Both the position numbers and the translations under genes were made by a program. A model generated the notes under the pieces. The model searched no databases. It was not told where the DNA came from and saw nothing but the letters and a program-made list of their open reading frames with translations. This document shows positions 23,801 to 38,604 of a stretch of DNA of 64,000 nucleotides, in pieces; position 1 is the stretch's first letter, and each line of letters opens with the position of its first letter. Source of the DNA: Motacilla alba alba (lineage: Eukaryota > Chordata > Aves > Passeriformes > Motacillidae); the NCBI RefSeq assembly GCF_015832195.1, contig NC_052018.1:37515052-37579051 (forward strand), given 5' to 3'.

Positions 23801-26613
23801 AATATAATAGGGCTTAAAATTAAGGTTGTGTTTTCCTGAATTATGAAATAAAAATCCATATCTTTAAATACTGTTTAGAAAAACGTTAAAAGCTGAACTG
23901 ACAACAAAATATGTATGATTATCATTGTTTTTACCTACTACATAAGGGCATAATTTGCAACAGTGTATCTCTCCTGATATTGTACCACTGTTCTATACAT
24001 AACACAAGAAATAACCTGGCAAAAGTGTTCTCATTCCAGCTACTGAACTAAAGATTGTTGCAGCTTTTAATCACATTCACATGAAAGTTCACATGGATGC
24101 AAACAAAAGGAATAGTAGTGAAAAGGTATGAGTTTATCACCTTTATTGTATCTGCTTTCACAAAAAATTAATGTGCAACACAAGATACACATTTTCTTGA
24201 AATCCTCTGGTCCCTCTCTTTATTTTATGTATTTTTTTCTTTAACACAACTTAGAGATCTTTCATCTCTTCTCTCAGGAAGCAGGAAACAACTTCAAAAA
24301 TGCAACCCATACTCTGACATCCCTTCAATGTTTCAGAGTTTCACTGAAATCCTCATTAAGATAGCAAATGCCATTATAAATTGATCTAAATGATAGCGTG
24401 CCTTTACTGTAAGAAATCTAAAGAGGGAAGCTACTCTCCTAGTCGGTGAAAACATCTACAAAAATTGGAATTATGATGAAAAAAGCATCATCTCATTATT
24501 CCTGACTTTCTCAAGTCACCTTCCAGATCAAGCGCTGAATTCTCCAGCCAGAGAGTAGCTTAACAGGTGGGGAGATGCAAATGTTGCAGCTGGCCAGCCA
24601 TTGCATTTATATTTGTTTTCTATTCCTTTCCTCTTTGTTTTTTTTAACTTTTCTTTTTCTCCAATATATTGGCTTTTTAGACTATGCTTTTTTTCCACCC
24701 CAGGCATCACTTTTATTAACAGAGCTGTGCAGGTTTGAAAAACAGGGCCCTTACACCATTTCTATAAACTGCATGGGAATTCCTTGGGGGGTCTCCTAAG
24801 TAATGACTTGGCTAGATCTTGCTTAGCTAATGAATTCTTTCCAGCTTACAGACCAACACATCTATCTCAGTGTTTCCTTATTAGTTTAAGGCTGTGTATA
24901 AGAAGCCATCATGCATGCTAAGAGAGCTGCTGAGGATTGCAGGTTCCAAGCTATTCTGCTGAGATCTCGTATCAGAGCACACCCAACAAAGGGTTTGAAT
25001 TACTCTCTCTCTGACACCCAAAAATAGTGGAGGGAGAGGGGAGCTTCTTGTACCCTTGTTGATTGGTCTGGAATCTGCTCCTCCTTGTTGTAAACAACAT
25101 TTAGGGATTCTTCCCCTTTTGTGGGAGAGACCACAATGCGATACACTCAGTATTTGTACTATTCATTCCTCATTTTTTTCCTTTCCCTTTCTTTAAATGC
25201 TTTGTAATAAGGTAGGCAGAACACTAGAATGCAGTTAGAGCAAAGGATGATCTTAAACTCTTTCTTTCAGCAGAAGCATTTCCATTGGCTCTAATTATTA
25301 GTTCAAACACTAATGCATGGGGGTGTGTGGGGGTAATGATGAAAAGCAAAGCTATTTACAGATTGCACTTTAATATGCTATAGGTTTCCATGGATTTTAC
25401 TAGTCCTCTCTATAAATTTTTTTACCACTTTAAAAACCTTCACAGGCTTCACTTCAAATATATTTATGATGGCCCTTCTGCTGACCCCAAGCAAGTTAAT
25501 CTGGTGATGCATATTATATAATGTGATTACAGAAGGTAAAATCAGGCTAATAAGGTACAATGCGTGGAGTTCTTTAGTGGCTTTGATGTGTATCTTTCAA
25601 TTTTCAGTCTTGTCTTTAAAAAGCAATAAAAAGCCCCTCAGTTTCAGCAGTGCTCGTACTCCTGGTTTCACACTGCTGTGTTATTCTAGTCTGACGTACT
25701 GTACCTGTCTTGTTTCTCACATTTGTGTCTCTTTGGTTTTTTCAAAGTTATGAATACTTGAGACACTCCTACAAATTACTGTGTTGATTAAAAGTCCTTG
25801 ATCATATCATCTTTTAGCTTTTAAATGCACTGTCAAACAATAGAATCAGGAATATGGGGCTGATGCAGTTATTTCATATTAATGCTTCAAGTTCAAACAA
25901 AGTGTCAAGATGACTAAGTACAAGGGATTTTCAGAATGCTTTAATGTTGCCTCATTTCAAATCACTTCATAAGCAGCTTGGTAATGAGCTCAATAAATTC
26001 TACTGGAAAAAAAAATGCTACCAAAAAAAAAGTAGGTTGCTATTTTATAATTAGCCCTCTGGGCTTGTGTGAAGCAGTCTTTCTTCCTGTTAGAAATCCA
26101 CTTTGTTAGTGCTGTGATATGAAGATGGCTAAATGAGTATGAAATATTGTAATTAAGTACATCACAAGTTGTTTATCTTATCAGCAGTGTTTTTCTTTAA
26201 AGGATGGCTTGCTGACCACTGTTGTATCATCACAATTTTTCTCTGCTTTGTCAATTTAATGCACAGAGGTTTACTAAACACTACAGAAGACAGCAAACAA
26301 ACCAAATGGAAGCCAAGTAGGTTTTTAAATTTTTTGGAAGGAGCAGGTATGTTTCCTTTTAATCTGAGCAGTTTAATCACCAGATAAAGCGAGTTCCTGA
26401 AACTTCCTTTAGATCTGATTAAAGAATTGACCATGGAGGTGTTGAGGCTGTGTGGTGGGTCTTTGCACACCCTGCTGAGCATCCCTGCCTTTGTTCATGA
26501 CAGAAGTAGAAAATCAGTTTGACTGCTGGAAAGCAAACCAGTTCATTATTTCATGGACAGCTGAGCCACTGGACTCCTCCTTGCTCTCTGCTGTTATTCT
26601 AAAGGCTTCCTAG
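20900..26613. other. Unique AT-rich sequence, no gene seen
   Basis: No element recognised. The stretch 22240-22720 is more GC-rich and balanced than its surroundings and could be a conserved non-coding segment; its 68-codon plus-strand frame has no known domain. A-, T- and purine-runs are otherwise unremarkable. Confidence 0.5.
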
Positions 26614-26641
26614 CATGTATCATGTATCATGTATCATGTAT
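26614..26641. repeat. Tandem repeat CATGTAT x4
   Basis: Four perfect 7-bp units in 28 bases. Confidence 0.95.
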
Positions 26642-27800
26642 TAATCATCTGACCTCCTGAACCGCTTACAGTAATTCAGCCAGGTAGGATTGAGGTAGCC
26701 CATGACAGCCTTGTCTGTATTGATAGTATGTTTCATGCAAGGATCTCCTGAAAAGTTTCTCTGAAGGGTCACATCCTGCAATTGTGATTGAGTCAAGTGG
26801 TTAAGATTTCTTGTGTGGTTTTCATGGACTTTACACAACTTAGTTCTAACTATGGGCACCAGTTTGACTGTGCATTTTTCCTGGAACACAGAACACCAGA
26901 ACACCATTTTGCTCTATTTACTCACCGCTGTCCTGATTTCACAGACATCTTGTTTACAATGGGCAATAAAATACAATGCCAAGTACCTCAACCTTTTGCA
27001 GAATAGTTTCTCACTCCTTTATGAGACTTATCAGCATTGCTCTGCACTTGGGCTAATTTGTGCTTCTGAAAGGCAACTTCCTGTCTCTGCCCACTGCTGA
27101 ACTCAGTCATTTACTCTGTGACTGTAGGGTTGGATCTCTGGCAATGCTATCATAAAATATTGGGAAATCCTTCTTAATGTGATTAATAATTTGTGAAGCA
27201 TGGCTTACTGCTGCAGGAGCTGTGCTCCCAGTTCACAATTATATCACATTTATCCATATGTCTACTCATTTTATTCTTCAAATTAATTTCAACAAATTTG
27301 CTAACTAAGTCTAGTATGAAGATTCACACATTCATCCTTATGGCATTTTTTATTCTTTTGGTAGCAAATCAGTTTTAATTTTAACTTGCAAGCAGAGTTT
27401 ATAATTCACCAATATGGTATTCTTTTAGAACTCGGCTTCATAGTGCTGGGTCTCAGAAATTTGTTACTGTTTTTTTTACCACTCTCTTCTAAAACTTCTA
27501 TGGACATTTAAGTTCAAGATAGATTACCCTCTAGTATGAAGACAAGTACTAGGAATTTATTTAGTACTTCTGCAACAACTTTGTCTTTCTTGGGGACTCT
27601 TTGCACTTTGACCACATCTGTCAACTTACTGACAAGCTTTCTGTTTTGAACATGTTTAAGGAAAATATTTATTAGTTGTTTTATGCCTCTGCCTGGAGTT
27701 TCCCATTATTTTGCCATGACTGTTGTGTGATGGTTTTAAATTTAATTTTCCTAAACTTATGCTCCTTTTTTTCCCTGTTTCCTTATTTAGACTATTGGTT

Positions 27801-27801
<1 letters not shown>
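26642..27801. other. Unique AT-rich sequence, no gene seen
   Basis: Overlapping frames at 26641-27100 on both strands show no known domain. The plus strand is T-rich towards the poly-T run that follows. Confidence 0.5.
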
Positions 27802-27842
<41 letters not shown>

Positions 27843-27849
27843 GGGGGGG
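27802..27849. repeat. T40 followed by G8
   Basis: Forty T (27802-27841), then eight G (27842-27849), then T again. Read on the minus strand it is C8 then A40. This may be the poly-A of a retroposed sequence whose body is no longer recognisable, or an expanded homopolymer. Length and the G run are prone to sequencing error. Confidence 0.9.
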
Positions 27850-29725
27850 TTTTTTGTCCTTCTTTTTAATTTTGTTTTGTTTTAGGTTCTGCACAGTGTT
27901 TAGGTTAAATTAGTAACTTTCTCTTGTCTCCCCTTCCAGCAATTCAGACTTTTTTGGTGACCCATGCTTTAGCACTACTAATTTAATAAATTAATTGAAG
28001 GAATTAAATTTTCTGTTAGGGTTTTCTGATAATGAATATAAATTCTACCTGTTTTATCATGTGAAAAAATAATCATTCTTTACTTGACATTTTTAATTGA
28101 TTTTTTCATGTGATATGTTCATTACAGCTGTTTTTTGGACCACTATTCCTTCCAAACCAGCCTCATGCCTCTGGCAACTGTCCATTAAGTGATTAGGTGC
28201 AAGTAAAATTGATTTCACTGTACTTTGCTGACCTCATAGTGACGTACATTGTGGGAAAAGGCCCATCCAGATGGGAGGTGATCCATTCCTGTGCTCAAAG
28301 TCATGAGATCAAGGCGCATCTCCTTGCCAAAAAGAGAGTAAAACAAAGCTGAAGTAATAGACACTACCATTTATCTAAACTTTTGTTAAAGCCCTGCATG
28401 ATGAAAATTTCACAAACTGCCTTAGGTAATATATTTTTACAATGAACTACTCTTGTTTCTTTTATTTGTCCTTAGCTTTTTATAAAAATAAATATATGCA
28501 ATTAAGCTTAGACATTTTAAGTGAATTTTGGAAGTCTAAACAGGTCTTTAGTAACATTTTAATATATCAGATCTCCCTTGCAATCTAGTACGCTTGAAGG
28601 GAGAAGCCATAAGTTCAGACACAGAGCTAATACAGTGTGGCATGGCAGCAAATTCTCCTTTTCCGGAAGAATTTTTAAATTTGAAGGTGAAATTGCAAAT
28701 TTATTTGATTCCTTTGTGTAGTGTGGCTGATAGACAGAAACTAGATCTCATACGGTTTTTGTATTTTTGTACCTAAATATGGGCATATCATTATTCAGAA
28801 CCATGTATAACTAACTTAGCTGCCTCATCAAAATTGCCCAAAATACATGCTTCTGTTAGCCAATTGCTGTGGTGTTACAGACTGCTATCCTTATCAAGCA
28901 TATATTTATCTTATTTTTTTTTCCCCTGGGACATTAATCCTTTTAAATATGAAAAGTTTTAGATTATGAATATGAATTAGCTTATGGCTATGTAGTTTTG
29001 GACTCATCCCACCTTCACGTTTTCACAGTTTGATTGCTGAGTTGATGACAGTTTATTTACTTAAATATTTATACACGAGCAGCGTAATCTCTTTCTATTT
29101 TAAGGAAAAGTAACTTATAAAATAAATTACTCTGCTATTGCATACCGTGATGTTTGTCCCTGGTTTCCTGTGTGAAAGAAACCATGAAATGCAGGACCTA
29201 TATCCAGCATATGTTTCATTTTCAATTTCTTTGTAGTCTGCAAGGAATTGTAAAGCCGATTCACAAAATTTGGTTTTAGTCTCTCTGTAGAGATAGTGGA
29301 ATCCCACTTCTAATTGAAGTAAGAGGTCCATGAGGACTTAAATAACAGCCAGTGACATGTAGGGCAGGTAAAAGAAGCAAAGGTACTTGATTGTAGAAAT
29401 ATATTACCAAAGCAGTTGTGGAATTTCTGTCATGCAAGGCTTTAACAAAAGTTTAGACAGATGGTAGAGTTTAGTACTTCAGCTATAGTTTACTCTTTTT
29501 GTCAAGGGGATGTATTAAATCACTCTTTGGTTTCTTTGTTAGTGTTATTTTCTTTTGGTCTGTAGGAAAGTTCTTATTTACCTTCCCTAAGTGGAGGTTG
29601 TAAATTAATTTAGAAATAGGAAACAAAATATAGGGATTTTAGACTGAGAAAATCAGTAAAATGTGAAACAAGCTGTAACATTACCTTACAAGTTTGATTA
29701 TACACAGAGCAGATAAGGCATAATC
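27850..29725. other. Unique AT-rich sequence, no gene seen
   Basis: A 78-codon minus-strand frame at 29095-29331 starts with ATG but has no recognisable domain. No repeat family recognised. Confidence 0.5.
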
Positions 29726-29768
29726 AATGTTACTTCAGATTAGAATGTTACTTCAGAATGTTACTTCA
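29726..29768. repeat. Short repeat AATGTTACTTCA x3
   Basis: Copies at 29726-29738, 29744-29756 and 29757-29768; the last two are directly adjacent and the first is set off by five bases. This is a local duplication with no evident function. Confidence 0.85.
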
Positions 29769-32700
29769 ATTTAAGCTTGGGATGATGGCTTTGAAATTTT
29801 AGCACTCACCACAGGAGACAGAAGATTCTGTAATCAGTATTAAAATTCTTTATGAGAACAAGCACACTATGGATATGTTTAATAGTGTATTCGATGGCTC
29901 TTTCATTAATAGCCAGTAAAATTCTTCTCAAAATCCATTATACTGTACAAGGCAGATTCTGCTACCCTTATTATCATAGTTTAAGCATGCATGTACTCCA
30001 TGCCATAAATACTGTGCTCACCAAATAACTCATTAATACAAGCTAAGTCATATATGGATATATGCTGGATATATGCTATAGAACCTTACCCTGATTCTTT
30101 CAAAAGAAACCAGATAACTCAAATCTGTCATTTATAAATACCTAAATCTGAATTTATGTATCTGAAAAATAAACCTGATTTCCTGGTGCAAAAAACCCAG
30201 ACAATCTGGGCCTTGCTCCATTGTATTCAGCTGTGGTATGGTTATATCACCTAAGTGTCTGCCCTATGGTTATCCGTGCTATCAAAGTAATACCAGAAGT
30301 TCAAGTCCCATTTTTGACAATAACAATTCTACCAAGAAAGTGAAATTCCTAAGAAATATGGCTTTCTTGAGAAAACTGTGGCTTTAATGTTGGAAGTGGT
30401 AGTCCATGTGTCAAGACTGAAAACATAACTACGAAGGGAAAAGAATAAATATCCCTCACTGTTTAGTGACATTTAATTGACAACTAGCACACTCTCTCTA
30501 AACTATTACATAATTAGTAGCGTATGCATTGATACAGGCATTGATAACATTCAACTGCAGTAGTCAACACACACCAAGGTTACAAATTTCGTTCTGCTAT
30601 GGATATTGCAGTGATATATCCAACCAGAATGATTTTTCCTAAAGATATCCTCAGTATTTTCCCCATGTCAATAAAAATGGTAAAAGAAGTATCTGAGAGG
30701 AATAGCAATAGTTTCTGAGTTACTGTTGCCAAGTATGAACTCAGAAGGGAGTGAATCTATTATGAAATGCACATCAAGAGCCATATCAGCAATAAGATAC
30801 AATTTTAAAAAACAGATACCTTTACTCCTTATTCTTTTAATGTCTTGACCTTGCCAATCAGTATTATTTTGGTTTTATTTAGATTGAATTTCAGCTAATT
30901 CACGCTATCCATATCATTTTATCGCATCTGTCAAGCACCGTAAAGCATAGAAATTTATGTACAGGAGTTTAATGAAAAGCACATGAAAACTTTATGTTTG
31001 TAATATTATTAATTTTTCCAGCAGAATAGCTCTTTTCTTTCCCCCTCCTCAAGCCCTTTCTCTTTTGATTGGCCTGTGTGTCTGCCTGCCTATCTGCTCT
31101 TCACAGGTCTCAGCCCATTCTCGGGTGACAGGCTTGTATAAGCATGGTTTAACAAGGCAGGTGATAGACTGGCAATCTCTAAAACCACACTTCCCAGTGT
31201 ATTATGGGCTGGGCAACAAGTGCACATTAAGTATAAGGGAAAGGACCACAGAGAAAGAAGAACCCCTCAGTCACTTCTGTAAGGCTGAACTGTTGCTTGT
31301 ATAACTGCAGAGCTAATGGTGCCAGTGTTTGTTGACAGACATAAAAAATTCAGTTAAACTCTTCATTTGCTTTTCAAGAATGACACTAGGAACTACAGGC
31401 TGTGGTTCACTTTTCCTTTTTAAGGTACCTTGCTGTGACTTCTTCAAAAAAGGAACAGAAATTCCAACATAAAATGGAAGAATCCTCTCTTAACTTGTCC
31501 ATTTTGTAACTTTACTTCCAAAACACATGCCAGTTATCACAAAAAAAAGGGCTGTTTTTCCTTGTTCTTTACAGAAGATTGATTTTACACAGATTTAGGT
31601 GGGACAAGTCAAAACTTTAAATTTTATTTCTCTGCAAGTTCAACTGAGTGGAAAGATCTTCTAGATTCTCTCCACAGGATCAGCTACTATTTTCTGGTAT
31701 TTTTGTGAATGATTTTTCTCCTCTGAACAATAAAGATAAGACCTTTTGGATCCAAGTGCATTCTGGTTGTAAGGGCAAAGATTTCTCTAAATTGCTATCC
31801 CTGACTCAGTGATGAATTTCTGAAACAGAATAAAAAAATTGAGCAGTGAAAGACGAATTGCAGAAAAGGGGTGGATTTGAGCATCTTTACCCGAAAAGGT
31901 TTATATTATTTTAGCATATCACAAAAAGCTCATTTGAGGTGAAAATGTAGCAAAATAGATGGATGAACAAAACAGGAGAGATCTCACCTAATTCTTTGTG
32001 AGAGAACTCTCAATCTTTCTGTCATCCTAATCTTCTGAGAAGAATTCTTTCCCCTAGAATAATTATAATCAATAATCTTATGTGCTAGTGCTATAACTTC
32101 TGCACCATTGTTTACCTGTCTGCCTTTGGGATTGGAACCATATTGTGCTTAGACTGCGGAAATTTTGTAAAATGTCATTATTTGACAGTTTAGCCATCTG
32201 CCCTCATCCAGATGCTAGCATTCTCTAGACTGATCTGTCACTGAGTGAATGCAAAAAGCACGGCAGTCTCTGGAACCCATTTACTGTGAAGCAGTATGTG
32301 CTGGTGTTTGCTGGCTCAGCCATTTCCTCCAAAATGTTCTGCATATTCATTGCTCTTCTGAATATTTTGTCTAAAACGCTAATGGGAACACTTTTTTTTT
32401 TTTTTAAATTCATGTCAGAGTTAGCAATTTTTATGTCAATAATTCACTTTTTTTGGGTAGAAATGCTGCTGTCCAATCTCCCTCAGGAATGCCACCATTT
32501 GAATCCTGTTCCAAACTTTCAATGTTGCACAAAAGATGAAGAGAGGGTGCAAAGAAGATAAGTACTTTCTGCATTATTTTGGAGCTTTTCTTTTTTCTTA
32601 AATATCTTCAGATTTTATCTAGTAGTGAGAACACCAGCAGTTCCTTTAGGACATTTTTGCACTTAAATTGGTTGCTACGTAGTATCTTTGAAATATTTTT

Positions 32701-35693
32701 TGTTTTTACCTTTCTTTCTTCTAATATACTTTGTGATCCTAGGTAACTTGATTTCCAGGGGAAAAAAATCTGTACATAAACATTTTTTTTATTTTAAAAA
32801 AAGCAAAATTTAATAACAAGTCACCTAGGTATTTGATCAAGCTTCTTAAAGAAAAGTGAATCCTTTTGAGATGGATGAGGCATGCAGCTTTGAGACATAG
32901 CAGAGACATTTCAACAGAGAGAAAAACATCATTGTACAGAGGATAAAGGAGAGAAGAATTTACTGATTTCCTCTGTTCAGACTCAGAGTTTCTTAATACA
33001 CAGTAGCAGTCTGCGGGCTGCTGTAGGGTCACAGAGGGTATGAACAGAAGGTGTACTTAGGATTTAGACTTATATGTCAATAAGTTATTGCTTCAGAGAT
33101 GTGACTTGCAGGCAAAAGGATACAACTAATAGTCTTAGGAAAAAAATACCCTTCTCCTTTAATCATGATCATAGAGGAAAGAATAAATCTCATTTTTATG
33201 TACTTTTCTTAACTGGTGTTATTATTCGTCACCAGGAGAGAAGCTTGAATTGTTGGAGGGGCTGATGGGATCATCTCTATGCCCTGGTACTTAAGTAGAT
33301 CTCCACACTGTAGTGCATGAGTGTCTTTCAAATACTCAGAAATAAAAATAATAGCTCGTGTGTTCTTTCTGCCATCTGAGACTTTAGAAGAAATAATGGA
33401 ATTATAAAAGGAGTTGTATGTGTCTGAGCCAGGTGCACCTAATGTGTGCAAAACCTGTTGTATCCTCTGCTCAAGAAATCAATTACTTTTTGTTTGCTTC
33501 CAATAAGAAATAACAAATGGATGAGTCAATAAGATATATGGAGAAAATGAGGAACTGATGGCTGAGAAAAAATAAAGATTAAAGTACATTTTTCCGGCAG
33601 CAAAATTAATTGAAATATACAGAGAATGAGGGTTCACATGGTCAGTTTTTGTCAGTGGACAAGCTGGTGTTTATCCTTGCAATAGCAGATGATAAAAATA
33701 AGGTATACATATTAGTCAGAGGTTCTCACCAGAGGAAGAGGTACACTGAATATGGCCTTTAACTAAATAAATCAAAACCAGATTAATTTCTTCAGCCTCT
33801 CTAGTAAAACATTGAGCTAACATTATGGTGCACTAAAAAATATAAGTTTTAGTCGCCGATATTTTGGCTGGCAAGTTGTCCACATTGAAACAAGCGATGG
33901 ACTTGTTCTATTTGTGCAGGTGCTTCTTAGAGAACTAGAATATATTTTTTCATAATATCTATCCTGGTATTATTTATTAATAATTATTAACAATAATTGC
34001 TTTCATTTTCACAAATACATATTCACCTTAAGAGAAATTTCAAAAGCAAAAACCAAAAAATTCTAGTATGTGGGATGAACACAGAAGCATCTTTGTCCTT
34101 TTCTTATCTCTTCTTGTCTCCTCATGCTTCTTTCTGTAACCTCATACCACTATTATTTGCATAAACATCATGACAACTGTGTTGGTGTTGCATACTGCAT
34201 AATGTTCATTCCTGTGTTAGAGGCTATCTCTCAGGCTGTGGGAGTGAAGGAAAAGGAAGACCATATTAAAACCTGAAAAATGAATCATCATTCTGAAACT
34301 TTTATTAATTAGCATATATTTGATACTAATATTAAAATGTTAAAACTGACCTACAGGTCCTTTTTCAAGTTCAGAAATGTTATATGTACATGTAAATCAT
34401 ATGTGCCAGCTTACCTGTAGGTTTGGGTGAGCTTGAAGAAATGGAAATTGCAACTTAGTAAGGACAAAAGGGAAACTACAACTGCCACAGACTCACAAAG
34501 TCTTCTTAACAAAGATACACCACACACTACTTGTGTTGTAGATTACCACTAAGTTAGAACAAGTCTGAGATCTTAAATCAGCAAGAGTGAGGGTCTTCCT
34601 TTAGGAATCTTTTCGTTGGCTGACAGACCCAGTAAAGGGTGGACAGCTAAGCTCTGTAAGTTCTCTGTTGGCTGTGTATCTCACTGTCCAAGGACAGCAG
34701 TTATACCAGTTTACTTCCCTCCACAGCAGGGTTAGACTTCCTTTGGATAGTCTCTTGCACTAAGAACTAGACATTCAATGGCACTTATTTGCTTAAGTTT
34801 CTTCTACTGCACTGAGTTATTTGTTTAGTTATAATGGCTCTTGGGCTAATGCACTTTTTTCCGTGTAGGACTTTTCCACCCTTTTACCTCTGTAGGTGAA
34901 ATATTTGTTTTAAAGAACTGACTGCATGACTTACACAGCAGGGGACAGAGATGCAACAGAAAGATGAGTCAAGATGAGTAGGCTGAAGCTGAAGTTGCTG
35001 TCCTGCATTGTATTTGATAGTTCTGATGCCTTTGCTTTTTTAGAGTGAACATCAATCCATCATATCCATAAGGCTCATTACATAAATGGGTTGTGAAATG
35101 CTTGTGAGAAAAAAATGCAGCTGGAAGGCAGCAAAGAAAAGAAAAAATGGGAAAAAAAAAGAAAAACGAAGTGTAACTGCCTAGCTGTACAAGAATAACT
35201 GTGGTGTATGGATAAAGTTTAATGTTACCAGGTTCAGCTAAAAATTTTCCCCACGGCACATTTTCATGGTGTTAACAAAAAAGAGCAGCTCGTGATTTAT
35301 GAATATCCATGTTAGACTTTTTATTTCATGCTCCCCGCTTTTGAGCAATGCTTCTGCTTTGTTTCCATTTCTAGGTCTAACAATTTCCTCAAACAGTAGG
35401 TCAGGAAACATTACTTTTGCGGTCCCATCTTCTCTCTGCCCATCTTTCATCACTCACCATCCTGTTGTTCACTTCTTCCTAGTCAGTGTCAACAGTGTCA
35501 TCAGAAGGCTGATGACACAGTCATCTGTGGCTTTGTTCTTTTCAGTTTTACTTATTGACTTCATTGTATCTACTTCATCTGGCGAGCTTTATTTTTTTTT
35601 TCCTGTATTGTGACCTCTTTGTGCACTCACTCATATCTTAAACCTCTTTTGTATCCTGTACCAAAGTGGTTTCAATTTTTGTCAGGACTTAAA
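29769..35693. other. Unique AT-rich sequence, no gene seen
   Basis: Only short unrecognised frames. An A-rich tract lies at 35132-35166. The plus-strand frame at 35299-35613 (104 codons) is Ser/Phe/Leu-rich, as expected from a pyrimidine-rich strand. Confidence 0.5.
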
Positions 35694-36445
35694 ATCATAG
35701 AATATGCAGAATTGGATGACTCTCCTGACTCTGATGAGTATCATGATCCTGATGACTCAACAGAATAATCAAGTCCAACTCCTGGTCATCCACAGAACAT
35801 CCAAGAATCACACCATGTGTCTGAGGGAATTGTCCAAATGGTTCTTCGAGTCTGTCAGGCTTGGTCCTATGACCACTTCCATGGGGACCCTGTTCCAGTG
35901 CCCTGACATGCTCTGGGTGAAAATCTTTTTCTAATATCCAACCTAAACCTCCCCTGAGTCAACTTCATGCCGTTTCCTCCAGTCCTGTCACTAGTCATGA
36001 GAGTGAAGAGATCAGTACCTGGCCCTCCTCTTCTGCTTATGAGGATATTGAAGACCACAATGAGATTTCCCCTCAGTCTCCTTTTCTCCAGGCTGAACAG
36101 ACCAAGTGACCTCTGCCTGTTCTCATAAAGCTTCCCCTTCAACCCTTCACCATCTTTGTTGCCCTCCTTTGGATACTCTCTAATAGTTTAACATCTTACA
36201 GTGTGACATCCAAAACTGCCCCCAGCACTCGAGGTGAGGCCGCCCCAGTGCAGAGCAGAGCGGGACAGTCCCTCCCTTGCCTAGCTGGCCATGCTGTGCC
36301 TGATACCCCCAGGACATGGGTAGCCCTCCTGGCTGCCAGGGCACTGCTGGCTCATGTTCAATTGCCACTGACCAGGACCCCCAGCTCCCTTTCCACAGTG
36401 CTGCTCTGCAACCTTGGAGACTTGGTTGTCTCTGTCCGTGGGTGA
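35694..36445 (-). mobile_element. CR1 non-LTR retrotransposon, 5' truncated, about 750 bp
   Basis: On the plus strand it begins TCATAGAAT, the reverse complement of the CR1 3' terminus, so the element runs leftwards. Going right, the order is 3' UTR, the ORF2 C-terminus, then the thumb region. A minus-strand open piece at 35867-36142 reads SLEKRRLRGNL and GRFRLDIRKRF, characteristic of the CR1 ORF2 C-terminus, with a frameshift before its end. The interior (36190-36420) is much more GC-rich than the flanks. The 5' truncation point is near 36445. Confidence 0.92.
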
Positions 36446-38604
36446 CCTTCAGATCCCAGCTATTGACCAGAGAATTACCATGATTCTGGACTGTCCCTTG
36501 GCACTGCAGAGTTTTGAGGTCACAGCTTTGACGTTTCTCAGCTGAAGTATTCCCATCTTGAACAAAACTTTAGATTGGGGACCTGGGATGAACAGATACT
36601 GGATTAATATCACAAACCAACAGTTTCTAACACTTCAGGGAAAACAAAACCGTGGTAACTCAAGCTCACTTTAAATCTGATTGATAGCAAACTGGTGGTC
36701 CCATTTACTGAAGAATTCAATATCCAATGAGGACTTAGTTCTACAAATAACACTAAAGAGATACAGAGCTCAGTGATTTGAGTCAGCTGTTTCTTTCCAT
36801 GTGTTCAGTGGGGAATACGTGCCTTTCTGTAGCAAGCTGGTTTTGTTGAAGAATAGGAGAAAGTTTTATCAACTTTTACTTTACTTTATTAAGTGTCTTT
36901 CTCAAGGAAAAGGACATATTCCACTTGGTTGTGGAGTTTCAAATAAATAAGTAGAAATACACAGATAAAATTGGGTGCAAGAAATTCAGATGTGATATTT
37001 AAAGTACAGTGCAATTTTCCATCTTCAATGGCCATTCTGCATCTAAAAGATGTCAATATTTACTGGAAAAAAAAAAGCAAATCTTTTAAAGTTATTTACT
37101 CACCTTCCATATTTTCAGCTTTGATAAGGACTAGTCAACCAACCATCAACTTCTTTCCTTTGAATCAGTTGCAACAGCCCTGCTGGGGATCCATACACAG
37201 CTAACAGTAGCTAGAGCCTCTGAACTATTCAGAGGCTTCTGTGTAAACTTTTCTTTTTTTTCCTGACAATTTCATCTTCCCTACATTATGAAGGGTAATA
37301 TGAACCTGATACATCACCTCTGTGTTTCTTCTGTCAGAGATGTTTCTTGTAGGTGTTTTCTACCCATTTTTTCCTACCTGAATGATGAGAAAAAATAAAT
37401 CCCTTGAACTAAAGAAATCCAGGGAGCTGCTGATTTGGACTACTAGATGTGGTAGAAATCTTTTGCAGTCCCTAAACTGCACAAGCCTGGGGTTTTTCAG
37501 CCTAGTTTCTAGAATCACTCTATGCTAGATCATTTAGCAAAATATTAATCTTGCAAATGTTCTTTTTCCAGACAAAGATGTGCTTGAAAGTTGGCATTTT
37601 TTGTCTCTGGTCTTTGCAGATATCCTTAAACAGCATGATTCTCCCTCGTTCTTGGTGAAGGTCATGCTGCATGAAAATTAAAGTCCTTTTGATGATCTGC
37701 TGTGCCTTGGCAAATGCAATTGACCTTCTTTGAGAGGTGAAAATTGCCTTCTGTCTCACCTAGGGTCAGGCTAAACTATTCAAGCTTACGACAAAACAAC
37801 CCCTTTCCTCCTTTTAATTTGTAAGGTGGACTTTAGCCCCCTGACCCTACTTTGGGACAAATGTATTGCCAATGGGAAATGTAGAACATTAATACTTTTT
37901 AGTGTCTTTTTCATCCAATAACAATGGCCTGTCTAACTACATTTTCTGTCCTCAGTTAGGGAGGAGGGGAAGACTTATGCACTGACATTTGGCAGTCTGC
38001 CGGCTGTTCGGTACATTTCATTTCAATTGCTGCTTTCTCTTACTTTCTGAATAAACTCTTTTTAACCAAGTCTTGCTTGAACACATTGTATTTGGCCCTA
38101 GGTGGCACTTTTAAGCCCTAAGGACTACTTTAAGGAGATTGGTACATGAAAGGATGTTCCAAGTCACTCCAGAAATGTACTAACAAGTTAAGGAGTCGTG
38201 AAACATGCCTAGTTGGAATGGTGATTTGGTCTGAAAACACTTCAATCTGTGTTTTAGGTCAGGACTCTTCTGATTTCAAGGGATGATGGGTAAGAGAATA
38301 AAAAAGTATGCTGCCTTTCTTGAGCCACTTAGGGAAAAAAAAATGTAGACTGTCTTTTAACACTTGCAAAGTGAAGTCATTGCATAAGTCTACCTTATCT
38401 GGCTGGCATTTCTAGTTTATTTTGCTGCTGGTGCTGGTTTTTTTTTTTTCTGCTCCCTTTTCCAATTGCTTTTTCTGGTCTTTGCATGAACATGGTTTTC
38501 TTATGCTTTTGTATTACACCTCTGAATTAGTGGAAAAAGGTTCCATAGCCTTTTGGCAATACTTTCTCAACAAACCCCTAAATTATGTTGTTAGAAGATT
38601 GGGG
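36446..38604. other. Unique sequence, no gene seen
   Basis: No element recognised. Frames are short on both strands. Confidence 0.5.

Noticed and set aside
33830..33920. DNA transposon remnant
   Set aside because: The segment has unusual CpG sites and a short GTCCA/TGGAC symmetry, but no terminal inverted repeats or transposase sequence could be found.
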